Under the pieces are notes generated by a model. That model was not told the DNA's origin, did no database searches, and was given only the letters and a program-made list of their open reading frames with translations. DNA of 20,412 bases from a virus, in IMG/VR virus record IMGVR_UViG_3300009183_000447, positions 1-20,412 of that record; one strand, 5' to 3'. The position numbers were made by a program, and so were the translations under genes. Shown piece after piece: positions 1-6,317 of this stretch (the stretch's first letter is position 1; each line of letters begins with the position of its first letter).

Positions 1-549
1 AGCCTCCCGCTTCTCAGGGGCCAGACGCTTCACATCGATCTTGCTTCCGTTATCAACCTGCACAGGACCGCCATAAGCGCCTGTGATCTCGTTCTGCTTC
101 ACATCCCTCCAGAACTCGGGGAATCGGTTCTTCATCTGGAAGATATAGGATGTGGAATTAAATCCTTCGAACCCCCCGAAAGTGGCTATTCTTCCGTTCT
201 CTTCCCACCAAGCTTGGGACAATAATCCTGCTATTTTTAAAGCGTCAGATACTTCCTCGTAGGTTTTGGACCATCTCCAGAGCGTATCGCGAGTAACGCC
301 AATAGAAACAGCGACTTGAGTAATTGACCCACCATAGCGGCCTACTTCTATGATCTTATCTATCATCCACTCTGGTTGGTACTTGCTGTTAAAGTGCCTG
401 TCAGCGCGAGGGTGAACCTCTATCTTTGGCACGACAGTGCCTTCGCCCAAGCCATCGACAACCTTCATCTCCCCGAAAACAGGCCCCGGCTTGTACTTAG
501 GTTTCTTCTTCTCGGGCTTCTTGCCTTCAGGGGTGTCAGAGTTTGTCAT
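1..549 (-). CDS. Phage terminase small subunit (partial, runs off left edge)
   Basis: The reading frame opens at an ATG at 549 and stays open for 183 codons to the left edge, so the C-terminus is missing. The N-terminal 20 residues are Lys/Pro-rich and probably disordered. A helix-turn-helix follows at about residues 74-95 (SITQVAVSIGVTRDTLWRW), then a helical region with YIFQMKNRFPEFWRD at 135-149. This architecture is typical of homeodomain-type small terminase subunits, which recognise the packaging site and recruit the large ATPase/nuclease subunit. The large subunit would be expected further left. The first 14 bases overlap the end of the upstream gene, which suggests translational coupling. 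The family call is by recall of the HTH plus the FPEFW-type tail; another phage DNA-binding protein is possible. Confidence 0.72.
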   Translation of the reverse strand, partial: MTNSDTPEGKKPEKKKPKYKPGPVFGEMKVVDGLGEGTVVPKIEVHPRADRHFNSKYQPEWMIDKIIEVGRYGGSITQVAVSIGVTRDTLWRWSKTYEEVSDALKIAGLLSQAWWEENGRIATFGGFEGFNSTSYIFQMKNRFPEFWRDVKQNEITGAYGGPVQVDNGSKIDVKRLAPEKREA

Positions 550-1201
550 AGAATTTACGCTCACTCTCAATCCGGTCGGCTGCTTGGGACAGGCGCTTAA
601 ACCTAGCAGACGAAGTGTCGCAAAGCTTTACAAGCCTATCCAGCGTCAGACCGCCCTGATAGAAGTTTCTTAAGGTCGTGTATTTCTTACGGCGCTTAAA
701 GATCTCGTTCTCCATCGCGGCAAGGGCGGATCTTTGCTCAATATAGCTATCGATCAGACCATCCAGATCTTTCCCAAACCAGCTATTACCGTTCTTCTTG
801 ATCCACTTTAGAGCGCGTTCTCTGGCCTTTGCTCTAACTCTGTGGCGTTCCTCAAGTTCCTCTACGGTTGGCTGCCTCACGCTTTCCCGGTAGCGTTGCC
901 ATTCCTCGGCACGTTTCCGGTTTTCCTCTTCCCGGCGCTCAATGGCCTCTTGGTAGGTGACCCACCGCTTTTGGACCCGGCTGCGGAAATCGTCATCCTG
1001 TTTTAGCTTCTCCTGCGCCCATAACAGCGTGGCCCGCTTATGATCGTCGTCATAGAGCTTCAGAGGCAGGTCTACGACCGAAATGCCGAACTCGACCCCT
1101 ACGATGTATTTGCCCCACTCGACCCCCGGCTCAGAGCGATACTGAACCAGAAGCTTGATCGGGATCTCGGGCGTTTGTGATTCTGCGGTATCCATATCCA
1201 T
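536..1201 (-). CDS. Hypothetical charged coiled-coil phage protein
   Basis: This 221-residue protein has no family I recognise. Residues 1-50 look globular. The middle, about 65-140, is very rich in Glu, Arg and Lys (EAIERREEENRKRAEEWQRY and similar), as expected for a long helix or coiled coil. The C-terminal third is also helical and basic. An ATG at 1201 is preceded by GAGGGG with six bases of spacing, which supports this start; a second in-frame ATG lies two codons on. It ends 14 bases inside the terminase small subunit gene, so the two are probably co-translated. Position suggests a packaging or head accessory role, but that is inference only. Confidence 0.6.
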   Translation of the reverse strand: MDMDTAESQTPEIPIKLLVQYRSEPGVEWGKYIVGVEFGISVVDLPLKLYDDDHKRATLLWAQEKLKQDDDFRSRVQKRWVTYQEAIERREEENRKRAEEWQRYRESVRQPTVEELEERHRVRAKARERALKWIKKNGNSWFGKDLDGLIDSYIEQRSALAAMENEIFKRRKKYTTLRNFYQGGLTLDRLVKLCDTSSARFKRLSQAADRIESERKFYDKL

Positions 1202-1244
1202 ATCGTTCCCCTCACATCAATATTAGCACAACTGGCTGGAAACT

Positions 1245-1412
1245 CTAGCCTTTCATGCGCTGGTCGATATCGTTCTGGCCCAAATCCCCAGCATCTTGGA
1301 ACGGCTCAACAGCCTTCAGCTCCTGCCAGCGGACCCAACCGGCCCAGCCGATCAGGACCAGAGGCCCGCCGAAGAAGATCAAGAACAGGACAAGAACAGT
1401 TATATCAAGCAT
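1245..1412 (-). CDS. Small single-pass membrane protein, unknown
   Basis: This 55-residue protein starts MLDITVLVLFLIFFGGPLVL, a strongly hydrophobic segment that should span the membrane once. A Trp-rich juxtamembrane stretch (GWAGWVRWQELK) and a polar C-terminal tail follow. I chose the ATG at 1412 because GGAGG lies six bases upstream; an ORF extension to 1433 would put that site inside the coding region. It is the first gene of the leftward packaging-side unit and lies back to back with the rightward early promoter at 1474. A holin-like or membrane-inserted phage role is possible, but size and one TM segment alone do not show it. Confidence 0.5.
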   Translation of the reverse strand: MLDITVLVLFLIFFGGPLVLIGWAGWVRWQELKAVEPFQDAGDLGQNDIDQRMKG

Positions 1413-1473
1413 GGTTGGCCTCCAGAACGTCAAGGTAGCCTAAACTTTTTTTGCGGTAAAGCTGTTTTTCTAG

Positions 1474-1501
1474 TTGACATGCCCATTGGGCAGTATATTG
1501 T
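1474..1501 (+). promoter_or_regulatory. Sigma70-type early promoter with palindromic operator (copy 1)
   Basis: TTGACA at 1474-1479 and TATTGT at 1496-1501 are 16 bases apart. The spacer begins with the perfect palindrome TGCCCATTGGGCA at 1480-1492. The arrangement recurs at 2360-2387 and, on the other strand, at 7231-7258. An operator between -35 and -10 implies repression, or activation, by a dimeric protein. It drives the gene at 1537. Confidence 0.72.
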
Positions 1502-1536
1502 GACTACATCAACAACGCATACAGATGGAGATTGAT

Positions 1537-1899
1537 ATGAAAATTTTTGATTTCACCAACGGCACCAAGGGCGAATTGCTCGGCCACATTCCTGTTCAGC
1601 ACGCCAATCATGGCTGGCTTGTTGAGAAGAACGGCAAGGTCTATCGCGTTCGCCTGACCAAAGGCAGCTATGAGTGGACTTCTGGCGCAACGCACGGCGT
1701 GTGGGAAAATAACAAGCTCGTTGGCGAGAAGGCCATCCGCGCCGAAGACTTCGGTGTTGGCGCGATCTGCTTCTGCTGGGGCAAAACTTCGCACGACGAT
1801 AAGTGGCAGTGGAGCGTGATCGGCACGCCCGAATGGAACCGCCAAGCTTGCATCGACGGACTTTTGACTTCGGAATTTGTCAAAGAAAAAACAGCATAA
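1537..1899 (+). CDS. Hypothetical early phage protein
   Basis: This 120-residue protein is not one I recognise. It is rich in aromatic residues (several Trp and His) and has alternating short beta-like stretches, with no signal peptide or membrane segment. I use the ATG at 1537. The upstream in-frame ATG at 1525 belongs to ATGGAGATTGATATG, a recurring sequence here in which GGAG acts as the ribosome binding site. It is the first gene after the operator promoter at 1474, so it is probably made early. A GC hairpin follows three bases after its stop. Confidence 0.55.
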   Translation: MKIFDFTNGTKGELLGHIPVQHANHGWLVEKNGKVYRVRLTKGSYEWTSGATHGVWENNKLVGEKAIRAEDFGVGAICFCWGKTSHDDKWQWSVIGTPEWNRQACIDGLLTSEFVKEKTA

Positions 1900-1901
1900 C
1901 A

Positions 1902-1917
1902 GGGGGCTTCGGCCCCC
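1902..1917 (+). terminator. Intercistronic UUCG hairpin (no U-tract)
   Basis: GGGGGC, loop TTCG, GCCCCC form a perfect six-base-pair stem with a very stable cUUCGg loop. It is followed by ACCCACCC rather than a T-run, so it is more likely an mRNA-stabilising or partial terminator element between two cotranscribed genes than a full terminator. Confidence 0.55.
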
Positions 1918-1942
1918 ACCCACCCCACTGATGGAGATTGAC

Positions 1943-2320
1943 ATGAGCATTGCATCCGTTGCCGCTTCCGCCCGCCGCGCCCTCGCCCATCCCGCTCACC
2001 GCAAGGTGAAGCGCGGTGCGGTGGTGGTGGTTGAGAATAATTCGTCCTCGACCGACATCAACGGCAAGAAGAACCGTTACCAGTATTATTTTCTGGCATA
2101 TGCCCACCGCGTGAACCGTCAGGGCATCGTGACCGAATGGCGCAAGCCTGACAGCCACTATGGCTTTTCGGTCGATGCCAACCAGCGCATTCTGACCATC
2201 GATCTGGATGCCTATCAGGCAGCAGCGCAGGACATCTGCTCGCGCACCTTCGACAATTACTTTGGTGACCCCCAGAAGGTCCGGGATCTCGTCAATGACC
2301 GGGTCGAGGCCCTCCGATAA
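1943..2320 (+). CDS. Hypothetical early phage protein
   Basis: This 125-residue protein has a basic, Ala-rich N-terminus (ASARRALAHPAHRKVKRGAV), a beta-like centre and a helical C-terminus. I recognise no family. The start at 1943 follows ATGGAGATTGAC, the same translation-start cassette used by its neighbours; longer in-frame starts upstream would run through the hairpin at 1902-1917. It is the second and last gene of the first early unit and is followed directly by a terminator. The basic N-terminus could bind nucleic acid, but this is only a suggestion. Confidence 0.55.
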   Translation: MSIASVAASARRALAHPAHRKVKRGAVVVVENNSSSTDINGKKNRYQYYFLAYAHRVNRQGIVTEWRKPDSHYGFSVDANQRILTIDLDAYQAAAQDICSRTFDNYFGDPQKVRDLVNDRVEALR

Positions 2321-2324
2321 ATTT

Positions 2325-2345
2325 AAGGGGCTTCGGCCCCTTTTT
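2325..2345 (+). terminator. Rho-independent terminator of first early unit
   Basis: AAGGGGC, loop TTCG, GCCCCTT (2325-2342) is a seven-base-pair stem running into five T (2341-2345). It lies five bases after the stop at 2320 and just before the next promoter, so it separates two transcription units. Confidence 0.82.
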
Positions 2346-2359
2346 CTTTCACATGCCTG

Positions 2360-2387
2360 TTGACATGCCCATTGGGCAGTGTATTGT
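2360..2387 (+). promoter_or_regulatory. Sigma70-type early promoter with palindromic operator (copy 2)
   Basis: TTGACA at 2360-2365 and TATTGT at 2382-2387 are 16 bases apart, with TGCCCATTGGGCA at 2366-2378. It matches copy 1 base for base from -35 to -10 except one spacer position, although the flanks differ. It drives the genes at 2421, 2743 and 2970. Confidence 0.75.
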
Positions 2388-2420
2388 GTGCATATCGAAG
2401 CATTGATTTGGAGATACCCC

Positions 2421-2732
2421 ATGTACCGCAACCTGACCTCTGACTACTCCTTCACCTACGATTTCGAACTCGACCTCGATACCACCTTCACCGCCATTGG
2501 CACGGCTGACGTTGACTACGACATCACCAGCGCCGATTCATCGGTTGGCGAATGCGGTGGCCCGGATGATTTCCGCATCACCGAGATCAAGGCCACGATC
2601 CTCAACGTCGATACCGACAACTCGATCTTGGTCGTCCTTAAGAGCGGCCAGCCGCTGTTCGCCCAGATCGAAAAGCAGATCCTCGACCGCGCCATCTACG
2701 CGGCCATCGATGATTACAACGATAACCGCTAA
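2421..2732 (+). CDS. Hypothetical acidic early phage protein
   Basis: This 103-residue protein is strongly acidic, with many Asp/Glu and Thr (DLDTTFTAIGTADVDYDITS), a beta-rich first half and a helical C-terminus (AQIEKQILDRAIYAAIDDY). No family is recognised. Small acidic early phage proteins often bind host proteins or mimic DNA, but nothing here proves that. The start at 2421 has GGAG seven bases upstream. It is the first gene after the promoter at 2360, and its stop overlaps the AAGGAG used by the next gene. Confidence 0.55.
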   Translation: MYRNLTSDYSFTYDFELDLDTTFTAIGTADVDYDITSADSSVGECGGPDDFRITEIKATILNVDTDNSILVVLKSGQPLFAQIEKQILDRAIYAAIDDYNDNR

Positions 2733-2742
2733 GGAGATTGAT

Positions 2743-2958
2743 ATGTTCCACGTTCTCGCCCAGCGCATCACCCCTCGCGCCGCCTCCTACGCGGAGGTGG
2801 TCGCGGTCTTCTACGATCTCGAAGAAGCCGAAGCTCACGCCCTCGAACTGAACCAGAAGGTCTTCACTCCCTGCTTCCACTGGGCCGAGCCGGTTCCTCA
2901 GCCTGAACCCAGCCCGCTTGATGATTTTAACTACGCTGGCTCCCGCCACCACTACTGA
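2743..2958 (+). CDS. Small hypothetical early phage protein
   Basis: This 71-residue protein starts at the ATG at 2743, preceded by AAGGAGATTGAT, a strong ribosome binding site overlapping the upstream stop. It contains a likely beta strand and helix (AEVVAVFYDLEEAEAHALEL), then a Pro-rich tail (EPVPQPEPSP) and a His/Tyr end. The helix resembles short phage proteins in which a residue-counting repeat ends in EEAEAHA, but I cannot name a family. A longer frame open from 2497 overlaps the preceding gene and lacks a ribosome site, so I reject it. Confidence 0.5.
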   Translation: MFHVLAQRITPRAASYAEVVAVFYDLEEAEAHALELNQKVFTPCFHWAEPVPQPEPSPLDDFNYAGSRHHY

Positions 2959-2969
2959 TGGAGATACCT

Positions 2970-3125
2970 ATGAAGATCGTCACCGAACAGCCTTGGATCG
3001 TTTGGACCGCCGTTGATGAAGACACCTATGACGGCGAGAACCGCACCGAGATGGGGATAGGTGCCACCGAGCAGGAAGCCATTGAGGATCTGCTCTGGCA
3101 GCTAGAAGAAGCGGAGGGGGCTTAG
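2970..3125 (+). CDS. Very small hypothetical early phage protein
   Basis: This 51-residue protein begins MKIVTEQPWIVWTAVDEDTY and ends in an acidic helix (EQEAIEDLLWQLEEAEGA). The start at 2970 is preceded by GATGGAGATACCT, the same translation-start cassette, with GGAG seven bases upstream. It is short but well placed: it follows the previous stop by 11 bases and ends in a terminator. Its TAG stop (3123-3125) overlaps the TAA stop of the convergent primase gene within a hairpin loop. It looks like a phage protein with a beta strand and an acidic helix; no function is assigned. Confidence 0.55.
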   Translation: MKIVTEQPWIVWTAVDEDTYDGENRTEMGIGATEQEAIEDLLWQLEEAEGA

Positions 3126-3140
3126 GCCCCCTTTTCTTTT
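3116..3140 (+). terminator. Terminator at convergent gene ends, loop within both stop codons
   Basis: GGGGGC (3116-3121), loop TTAG (3122-3125), GCCCCC (3126-3131), then TTTTCTTTT (3132-3140). The T-run makes it a good terminator for the rightward early unit. On the other strand the stem is the same but the tail is TCCGCTTCT, so it is weaker leftward. The loop lies within the stop codons of the genes on both strands. Confidence 0.8.
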
Positions 3141-4048
3141 ATCAGGACATCATTCCAATCCGTCCCCTTCTCGACCGGCACCTGCACATCGACCCGCCGA
3201 CCGAACTTCAGCACCAGCCGATTCGCGAGCGTGTAGGCCGCTTGCTGGCCGGTGTAGTTTCTATCGTTGTCGGCAAAGATCACGATCTCCTTCGCCTCCT
3301 CGGGCGGCACCCATTTCGCCATCATGGAGCTGTTGGTCGCAGACCACACCGGGCACTTGTAAAGGATCGCGGCGCTCATCGCGGTCTCGATGCCCTCGGC
3401 AACACCCATGAACTCGGCTGCGGGCCAGATCCTGATCGCGGACCCCTCGGGCAATCCCCCAGCCATGACCTTGCGCTGAAGATCAATAGGAGCCTTCTGC
3501 CCGTCAGGGGTCAGGTAGGTGATATGCAGGTTCACGCCCTTATCGTTTTGGTCCGATATCCGGGCGACCATTGCGGGGTAGATCTCTCCGTCATGCGGAT
3601 GCTTCAGGCCCTTATGCTCTAGGATCGCTTTAGAAGGCCAAGGACGGCCAAGGCGGCGTGTCTGGTATAACCCTACCGGACTATCCGCTGAAGGCGGCTC
3701 ACAGGCCCGCCAGACCTCCTGCATGGCCTTTTTCTGAGCCTTGGGGTCTTCAGGCTTCTTCGGTTCTGGCATCGGGGTGGTCCCGATAGTGTCCTTCACC
3801 AGCAGCCAAAGCTCGCGGAATGTTTTACCGGTAACTCTTTCGGCCAGCATGAAGCCATCGCCGGGGCCGCAGCCCGAGCAAAAGAACGAACCGGTGCCAT
3901 CCTTGTCGTCCCAGCGGAATCGGTCGGTGCCGCCGCACACTGGGCAAGGGCCATGCCTCCCCGTCAGGAAGCGGGCATCGACCCCCATCGTTGGAAGCAA
4001 AGCCCGCCAGCGCCCCCTGCAAAGCTCTTTAGCCGGTGCGCTGCTCAT
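3122..4048 (-). CDS. Phage DNA primase (zinc ribbon plus Toprim)
   Basis: This 308-residue protein has an N-terminal zinc-ribbon with CPVCGG (C35, C38) and CSGC (C57, C60), separated by a TDRFRW segment, as in phage P4/T7-type primases that read template DNA. A linker follows, then a Toprim domain: the acidic motif VAEGIET (E218) and IFADND (D260, D262), which bind catalytic metal. It should synthesise RNA primers for phage DNA replication. The start at 4048 lies seven bases after the helicase stop. The gene is the last of the leftward replication operon and ends convergently in the terminator at 3116. The fold is confident; no fused helicase domain is present, and helicase activity is supplied by the separate adjacent gene. 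Confidence 0.85.
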   Translation of the reverse strand: MSSAPAKELCRGRWRALLPTMGVDARFLTGRHGPCPVCGGTDRFRWDDKDGTGSFFCSGCGPGDGFMLAERVTGKTFRELWLLVKDTIGTTPMPEPKKPEDPKAQKKAMQEVWRACEPPSADSPVGLYQTRRLGRPWPSKAILEHKGLKHPHDGEIYPAMVARISDQNDKGVNLHITYLTPDGQKAPIDLQRKVMAGGLPEGSAIRIWPAAEFMGVAEGIETAMSAAILYKCPVWSATNSSMMAKWVPPEEAKEIVIFADNDRNYTGQQAAYTLANRLVLKFGRRVDVQVPVEKGTDWNDVLIKEKGA

Positions 4049-4055
4049 TGGCCTT

Positions 4056-5510
4056 CTACCTCTGTTTTGCTTTCACGATGTTGTAGTGCTTGATCCAGCT
4101 CATGGTCTGCGGGCGGATCATCAGGTCTGGGATTTTCTTGACCGCGTTGGGTGGCCCGACACCGAGCCGCGCCCGATAGGCGTGATAGGCCCAGCCCTCC
4201 TTGTAGCCCCGGTTGTGCGCGAACCCGAGCAGCTCCCGATAAAACCATTCCTTCTCGTGGAACGACCAATCCTTCGGTTTCACCTGCATGGAGCGTGTGA
4301 TCTCGTGCAGCTCGCCCATGACGCTTTCGATCTCGCTTACCGGCTGCGCTTCGAAACCGCATGAAGGACAGATCCGCACTTTCGGCGGACGCAGGAACGC
4401 ACACTTCGGGCATTCCTTCGGAAGCTTTTCTTTCTTCTCCGGCGTTTTCTTTTTTGACGATCCATCATCCAGCGCATCGTGGTGAATGTCAGTCACGAAG
4501 CCGAGACGGATTGTCGTGTCGCTGTGGTCCAACACCAAGCAATGATCTTTGCCCTTTGCCGGTCGAAGTCCGCGCCCGATCATCTGGACGTAGAGCATCT
4601 CGCTTTTCGTAGGCCGGGCCAGAATGATGCAGCGAACGTCAGCGTCGAAGCCTGTCGTCAAAACGCCCACGTTGCAGATCACACGCACATCGCCGTTCTC
4701 AAATTTCTTGACGATGTCGTTGCGTGCATCACGATCGGTATGCGCGTCCATGTAGTCCGCATTCACGCCCGCTGCGATGAATTGCTGCTGCACATGCTTC
4801 GCGTGAACACGATTGACGCAGAAGCAAATCGTTTGTCGATCTTCTCCGCGTTCCATCCATGTCGAAACAATATCGGCAACCAGTGCGCCTTGGTCCATCG
4901 CTTCGCCAAGACCCTTCAGCTCGAAGTCACCTGCAACCGTTTTCACGTTTGACAGATCAGGATGCGCCGGGGCGAAAACCTTAAAATCCGAAAGGTGGCC
5001 GAGGTCGATCAGCTCCTGCATCGTCACAGCGATGATCAAATCATCCCAAACCTTCGCCATGCCTCTCGCCCACGGTGTGGCTGTCAGCCCAACGAACGGG
5101 ATGTGCTTCCAATCGGTGTTCTTCGCCCACTCGTGGATGAACTTAAACTGCACATGCGCTTCATCGATGATCACGAGATCCGCGACAGGAATGTTTCGGC
5201 GCATCAGCGTCTGGATCGAACAGACCTGCACAGGCTGCTGGTGATCGGTCATCTCGTGGTCGCCCTGCATGACAGCGACCTCCCAGATGCCGTTCTGCGT
5301 GAACCGCTGCACCGTCTGATCGATCAGGCTCAGTGCCGGGACGGCGAAGATCACGCGCTTTCCCTTTTCCCGAGCCATACGGATGATGGCGGCAGCGATA
5401 ACGGTTTTACCGGCACCAGTGGGCAACTGCATGACCGGGCGCTTGTGTCCGGCGGCGAGTGATTGGCGAAGTGATGCTATGGCATCGGTCTGGTATTTTC
5501 TCAGTTCCAT
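4056..5510 (-). CDS. SF2 DEAD/DEAH-type helicase with C-terminal zinc finger
   Basis: This 484-residue protein shows all main superfamily 2 helicase motifs: Walker A PTGAGKT (30-36), DEAH (117-120), LTATPWA (143-149) and the arginine-finger motif QMIGRGLRP (310-318). TTGFD at 286-290 fits motif V. A CPKC...CPSC zinc finger (C368, C371, C382, C385) follows, then a basic helical tail. It is an ATP-dependent DNA translocase or helicase of the ResIII/Rad25-like group often found in phage replication modules. It probably unwinds DNA at the fork or at an origin opened upstream. The start at 5510 has GGAG with about six bases of spacing. It lies between the DUF1376 and primase genes, which supports a replication role. 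Confidence 0.87.
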   Translation of the reverse strand: MELRKYQTDAIASLRQSLAAGHKRPVMQLPTGAGKTVIAAAIIRMAREKGKRVIFAVPALSLIDQTVQRFTQNGIWEVAVMQGDHEMTDHQQPVQVCSIQTLMRRNIPVADLVIIDEAHVQFKFIHEWAKNTDWKHIPFVGLTATPWARGMAKVWDDLIIAVTMQELIDLGHLSDFKVFAPAHPDLSNVKTVAGDFELKGLGEAMDQGALVADIVSTWMERGEDRQTICFCVNRVHAKHVQQQFIAAGVNADYMDAHTDRDARNDIVKKFENGDVRVICNVGVLTTGFDADVRCIILARPTKSEMLYVQMIGRGLRPAKGKDHCLVLDHSDTTIRLGFVTDIHHDALDDGSSKKKTPEKKEKLPKECPKCAFLRPPKVRICPSCGFEAQPVSEIESVMGELHEITRSMQVKPKDWSFHEKEWFYRELLGFAHNRGYKEGWAYHAYRARLGVGPPNAVKKIPDLMIRPQTMSWIKHYNIVKAKQR

Positions 5511-5544
5511 TTCGGCTCCGTGGAAATTGACCTACTCAATCTAA

Positions 5545-6003
5545 TTAGAAAGATTCATCTTCTTGGTTCAGGTAAGGTTCTGTATCTGTATCTGTATGGT
5601 TAAACGGTCGTTTAGTGGTTAAACGTCCGTTCAGCGTTTGTTTAACGACCGTTGGATTGTTGTTGACTGACACACGTTTAGCGGCAGACAATTTTCCGGC
5701 TATCGAAGCCTTCTTGCTCTTCGCATCGACCGCCAGCAGCTCCAGATCCACCCTTTTGTGCCGCCACATGCCATCTTCGACAACGAAGAACTCAACAAGC
5801 GTTGAGCGGACGTTGAGCCAATGTTCCAAAGACAAGCGGGCAATGCCACTTAGCCGACGATCATCGTCAGGAAGCGGGGTGCCGCGCTGCCAATAGTTCA
5901 TGATCAGAAGCAGGTATGCGCCATGCTCAACAGTGGTCAAATGCTGAGTGTCCGACAGGTAATCTGTCGGGTAAAATTTCATGTAAGGTAAGGCGCTTGC
6001 CAT
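5545..6003 (-). CDS. DUF1376 (YdaU-like) phage replication protein
   Basis: Residues 6-90 match what I know of DUF1376/YdaU: PYMKFYPTDYLSDT, HGAYLLLIMNYW, LPDDDRRLSGIARLS and WRHKRVDLEL. The domain is common in phages and prophages where an O-like replication initiator would sit, next to helicase or helicase-loader genes; its exact biochemistry is unclear to me. At 152 residues it is shorter than many members. The C-terminal 40 residues are Lys/Thr/Asn-rich and are encoded by tandem DNA repeats (5579-5653) that may be an origin. The start at 6003 has only a weak ribosome site. It is preceded by a gap full of inverted repeats and followed by the helicase. Confidence 0.8.
   Translation of the reverse strand: MASALPYMKFYPTDYLSDTQHLTTVEHGAYLLLIMNYWQRGTPLPDDDRRLSGIARLSLEHWLNVRSTLVEFFVVEDGMWRHKRVDLELLAVDAKSKKASIAGKLSAAKRVSVNNNPTVVKQTLNGRLTTKRPFNHTDTDTEPYLNQEDESF
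5579..5653. repeat. Iteron-like repeats inside DUF1376 gene; candidate replication origin
   Basis: TCTGTA occurs three times in tandem (5579-5596). It abuts two tandem 19-mers, TGGTTAAACGGTCGTTTAG (5597-5615) and TGGTTAAACGTCCGTTCAG (5616-5634), which differ at three bases. A shorter third copy, TGTTTAACGACCGTT, lies at 5639-5653. All three hold the core AACG-N2-CGTT. Because 19 is not a multiple of three, the copies are read in different codon frames, so the repetition is at DNA level, not protein level. AT-rich sequence (CTAATTAGAAAGATT) flanks it at 5541-5555. The position inside a replication gene resembles the lambda origin inside O. Confidence 0.55.
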
Positions 6004-6004
6004 C

Positions 6005-6068
6005 GATCAACTCAATAGGTTGTGGTTGATCCGATGAGACGCGTAACGTATAGTAGAAACCGTTACGC
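6005..6068. promoter_or_regulatory. Operator-like inverted repeats over a rightward promoter
   Basis: GATCAAC (6005-6011) and GTTGATC (6025-6031) form a perfect seven-base inverted repeat. GCGTAACG (6041-6048) and CGTTACGC (6061-6068) form a perfect eight-base one with 12 bases between. A rightward promoter, TTGATC (6026-6031), 17 bases, TATAGT (6049-6054), lies across both, so a protein bound here should control it. The inner half-sites AACG and CGTT match the iteron core at 5603-5653, with ten more bases (about one helical turn) between them. Confidence 0.5.
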
Positions 6069-6136
6069 ACATCGGAACACCGCCATGTTCCGTTTCGACC
6101 CCAGTGGACTGCAATCCGCTGGGGTCAGTTCTTTAT
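6061..6136 (+). ncRNA. Candidate oop-like antisense small RNA
   Basis: A transcript starting about seven bases after TATAGT would begin near 6061. It would fold into GGAACA-ccgcca-TGTTCC (6074-6091), then a strong terminator stem GACCCCAGTGGA, loop CTGCAA, TCCGCTGGGGTC (6097-6126, one G-U pair), followed by AGTTCTTTAT. The RNA would be about 76 bases and would overlap the last codons of the HTH gene on the opposite strand. Lambda OOP RNA (about 77 bases, between cII and O, antisense to the cII end) has the same placement. The RNA is predicted only from sequence. Confidence 0.45.
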
Positions 6137-6316
6137 CGTAGCCTCTTTCTTTTCAGCCAGCAAGCGAAGCGCCAAAATTACTGACATCGGAATGCGCCGC
6201 TCCCCAGCCAGCCATTTGTAGATAGTTCGCTCATGTACGCCAACGGCCTTTGATACGGCTGCGTTGGTGACGTTTAGTCGGTCGAGCAGGTTTTGCAATT
6301 CGCGAATCGTTTCCAT
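6125..6316 (-). CDS. Small HTH DNA-binding protein (XRE/CII-position)
   Basis: This 63-residue protein is almost entirely one helix-turn-helix unit: LDRLNVTNAAVSKAVGVHER (11-30) followed by TIYKWLAGERRIPMS (31-45). It resembles short XRE/Cro-type regulators that bind DNA as dimers. I choose the ATG at 6316, which lies one base after the TGA of the upstream gene with GAGG seven bases before it; the longer frame to 6439 overlaps that gene almost fully. It sits immediately before the DUF1376 replication gene, the place of cII in lambdoid phages. It may regulate the operator promoters or the promoter at 6026. Its last two codons and stop overlap the candidate antisense RNA. Confidence 0.68.
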   Translation of the reverse strand: METIRELQNLLDRLNVTNAAVSKAVGVHERTIYKWLAGERRIPMSVILALRLLAEKKEATIKN

Positions 6317-6317
6317 T

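Noticed and set aside
1413-1473. Leftward promoter for the packaging-side genes
   Set aside because: Only weak boxes (TTTACC and TACCTT) are seen; not good enough to annotate.
3741-4364. Plus-strand open frame (207 codons) over the primase and helicase
   Set aside because: Both opposite-strand genes have catalytic motifs here; the frame has no motif or start signal.
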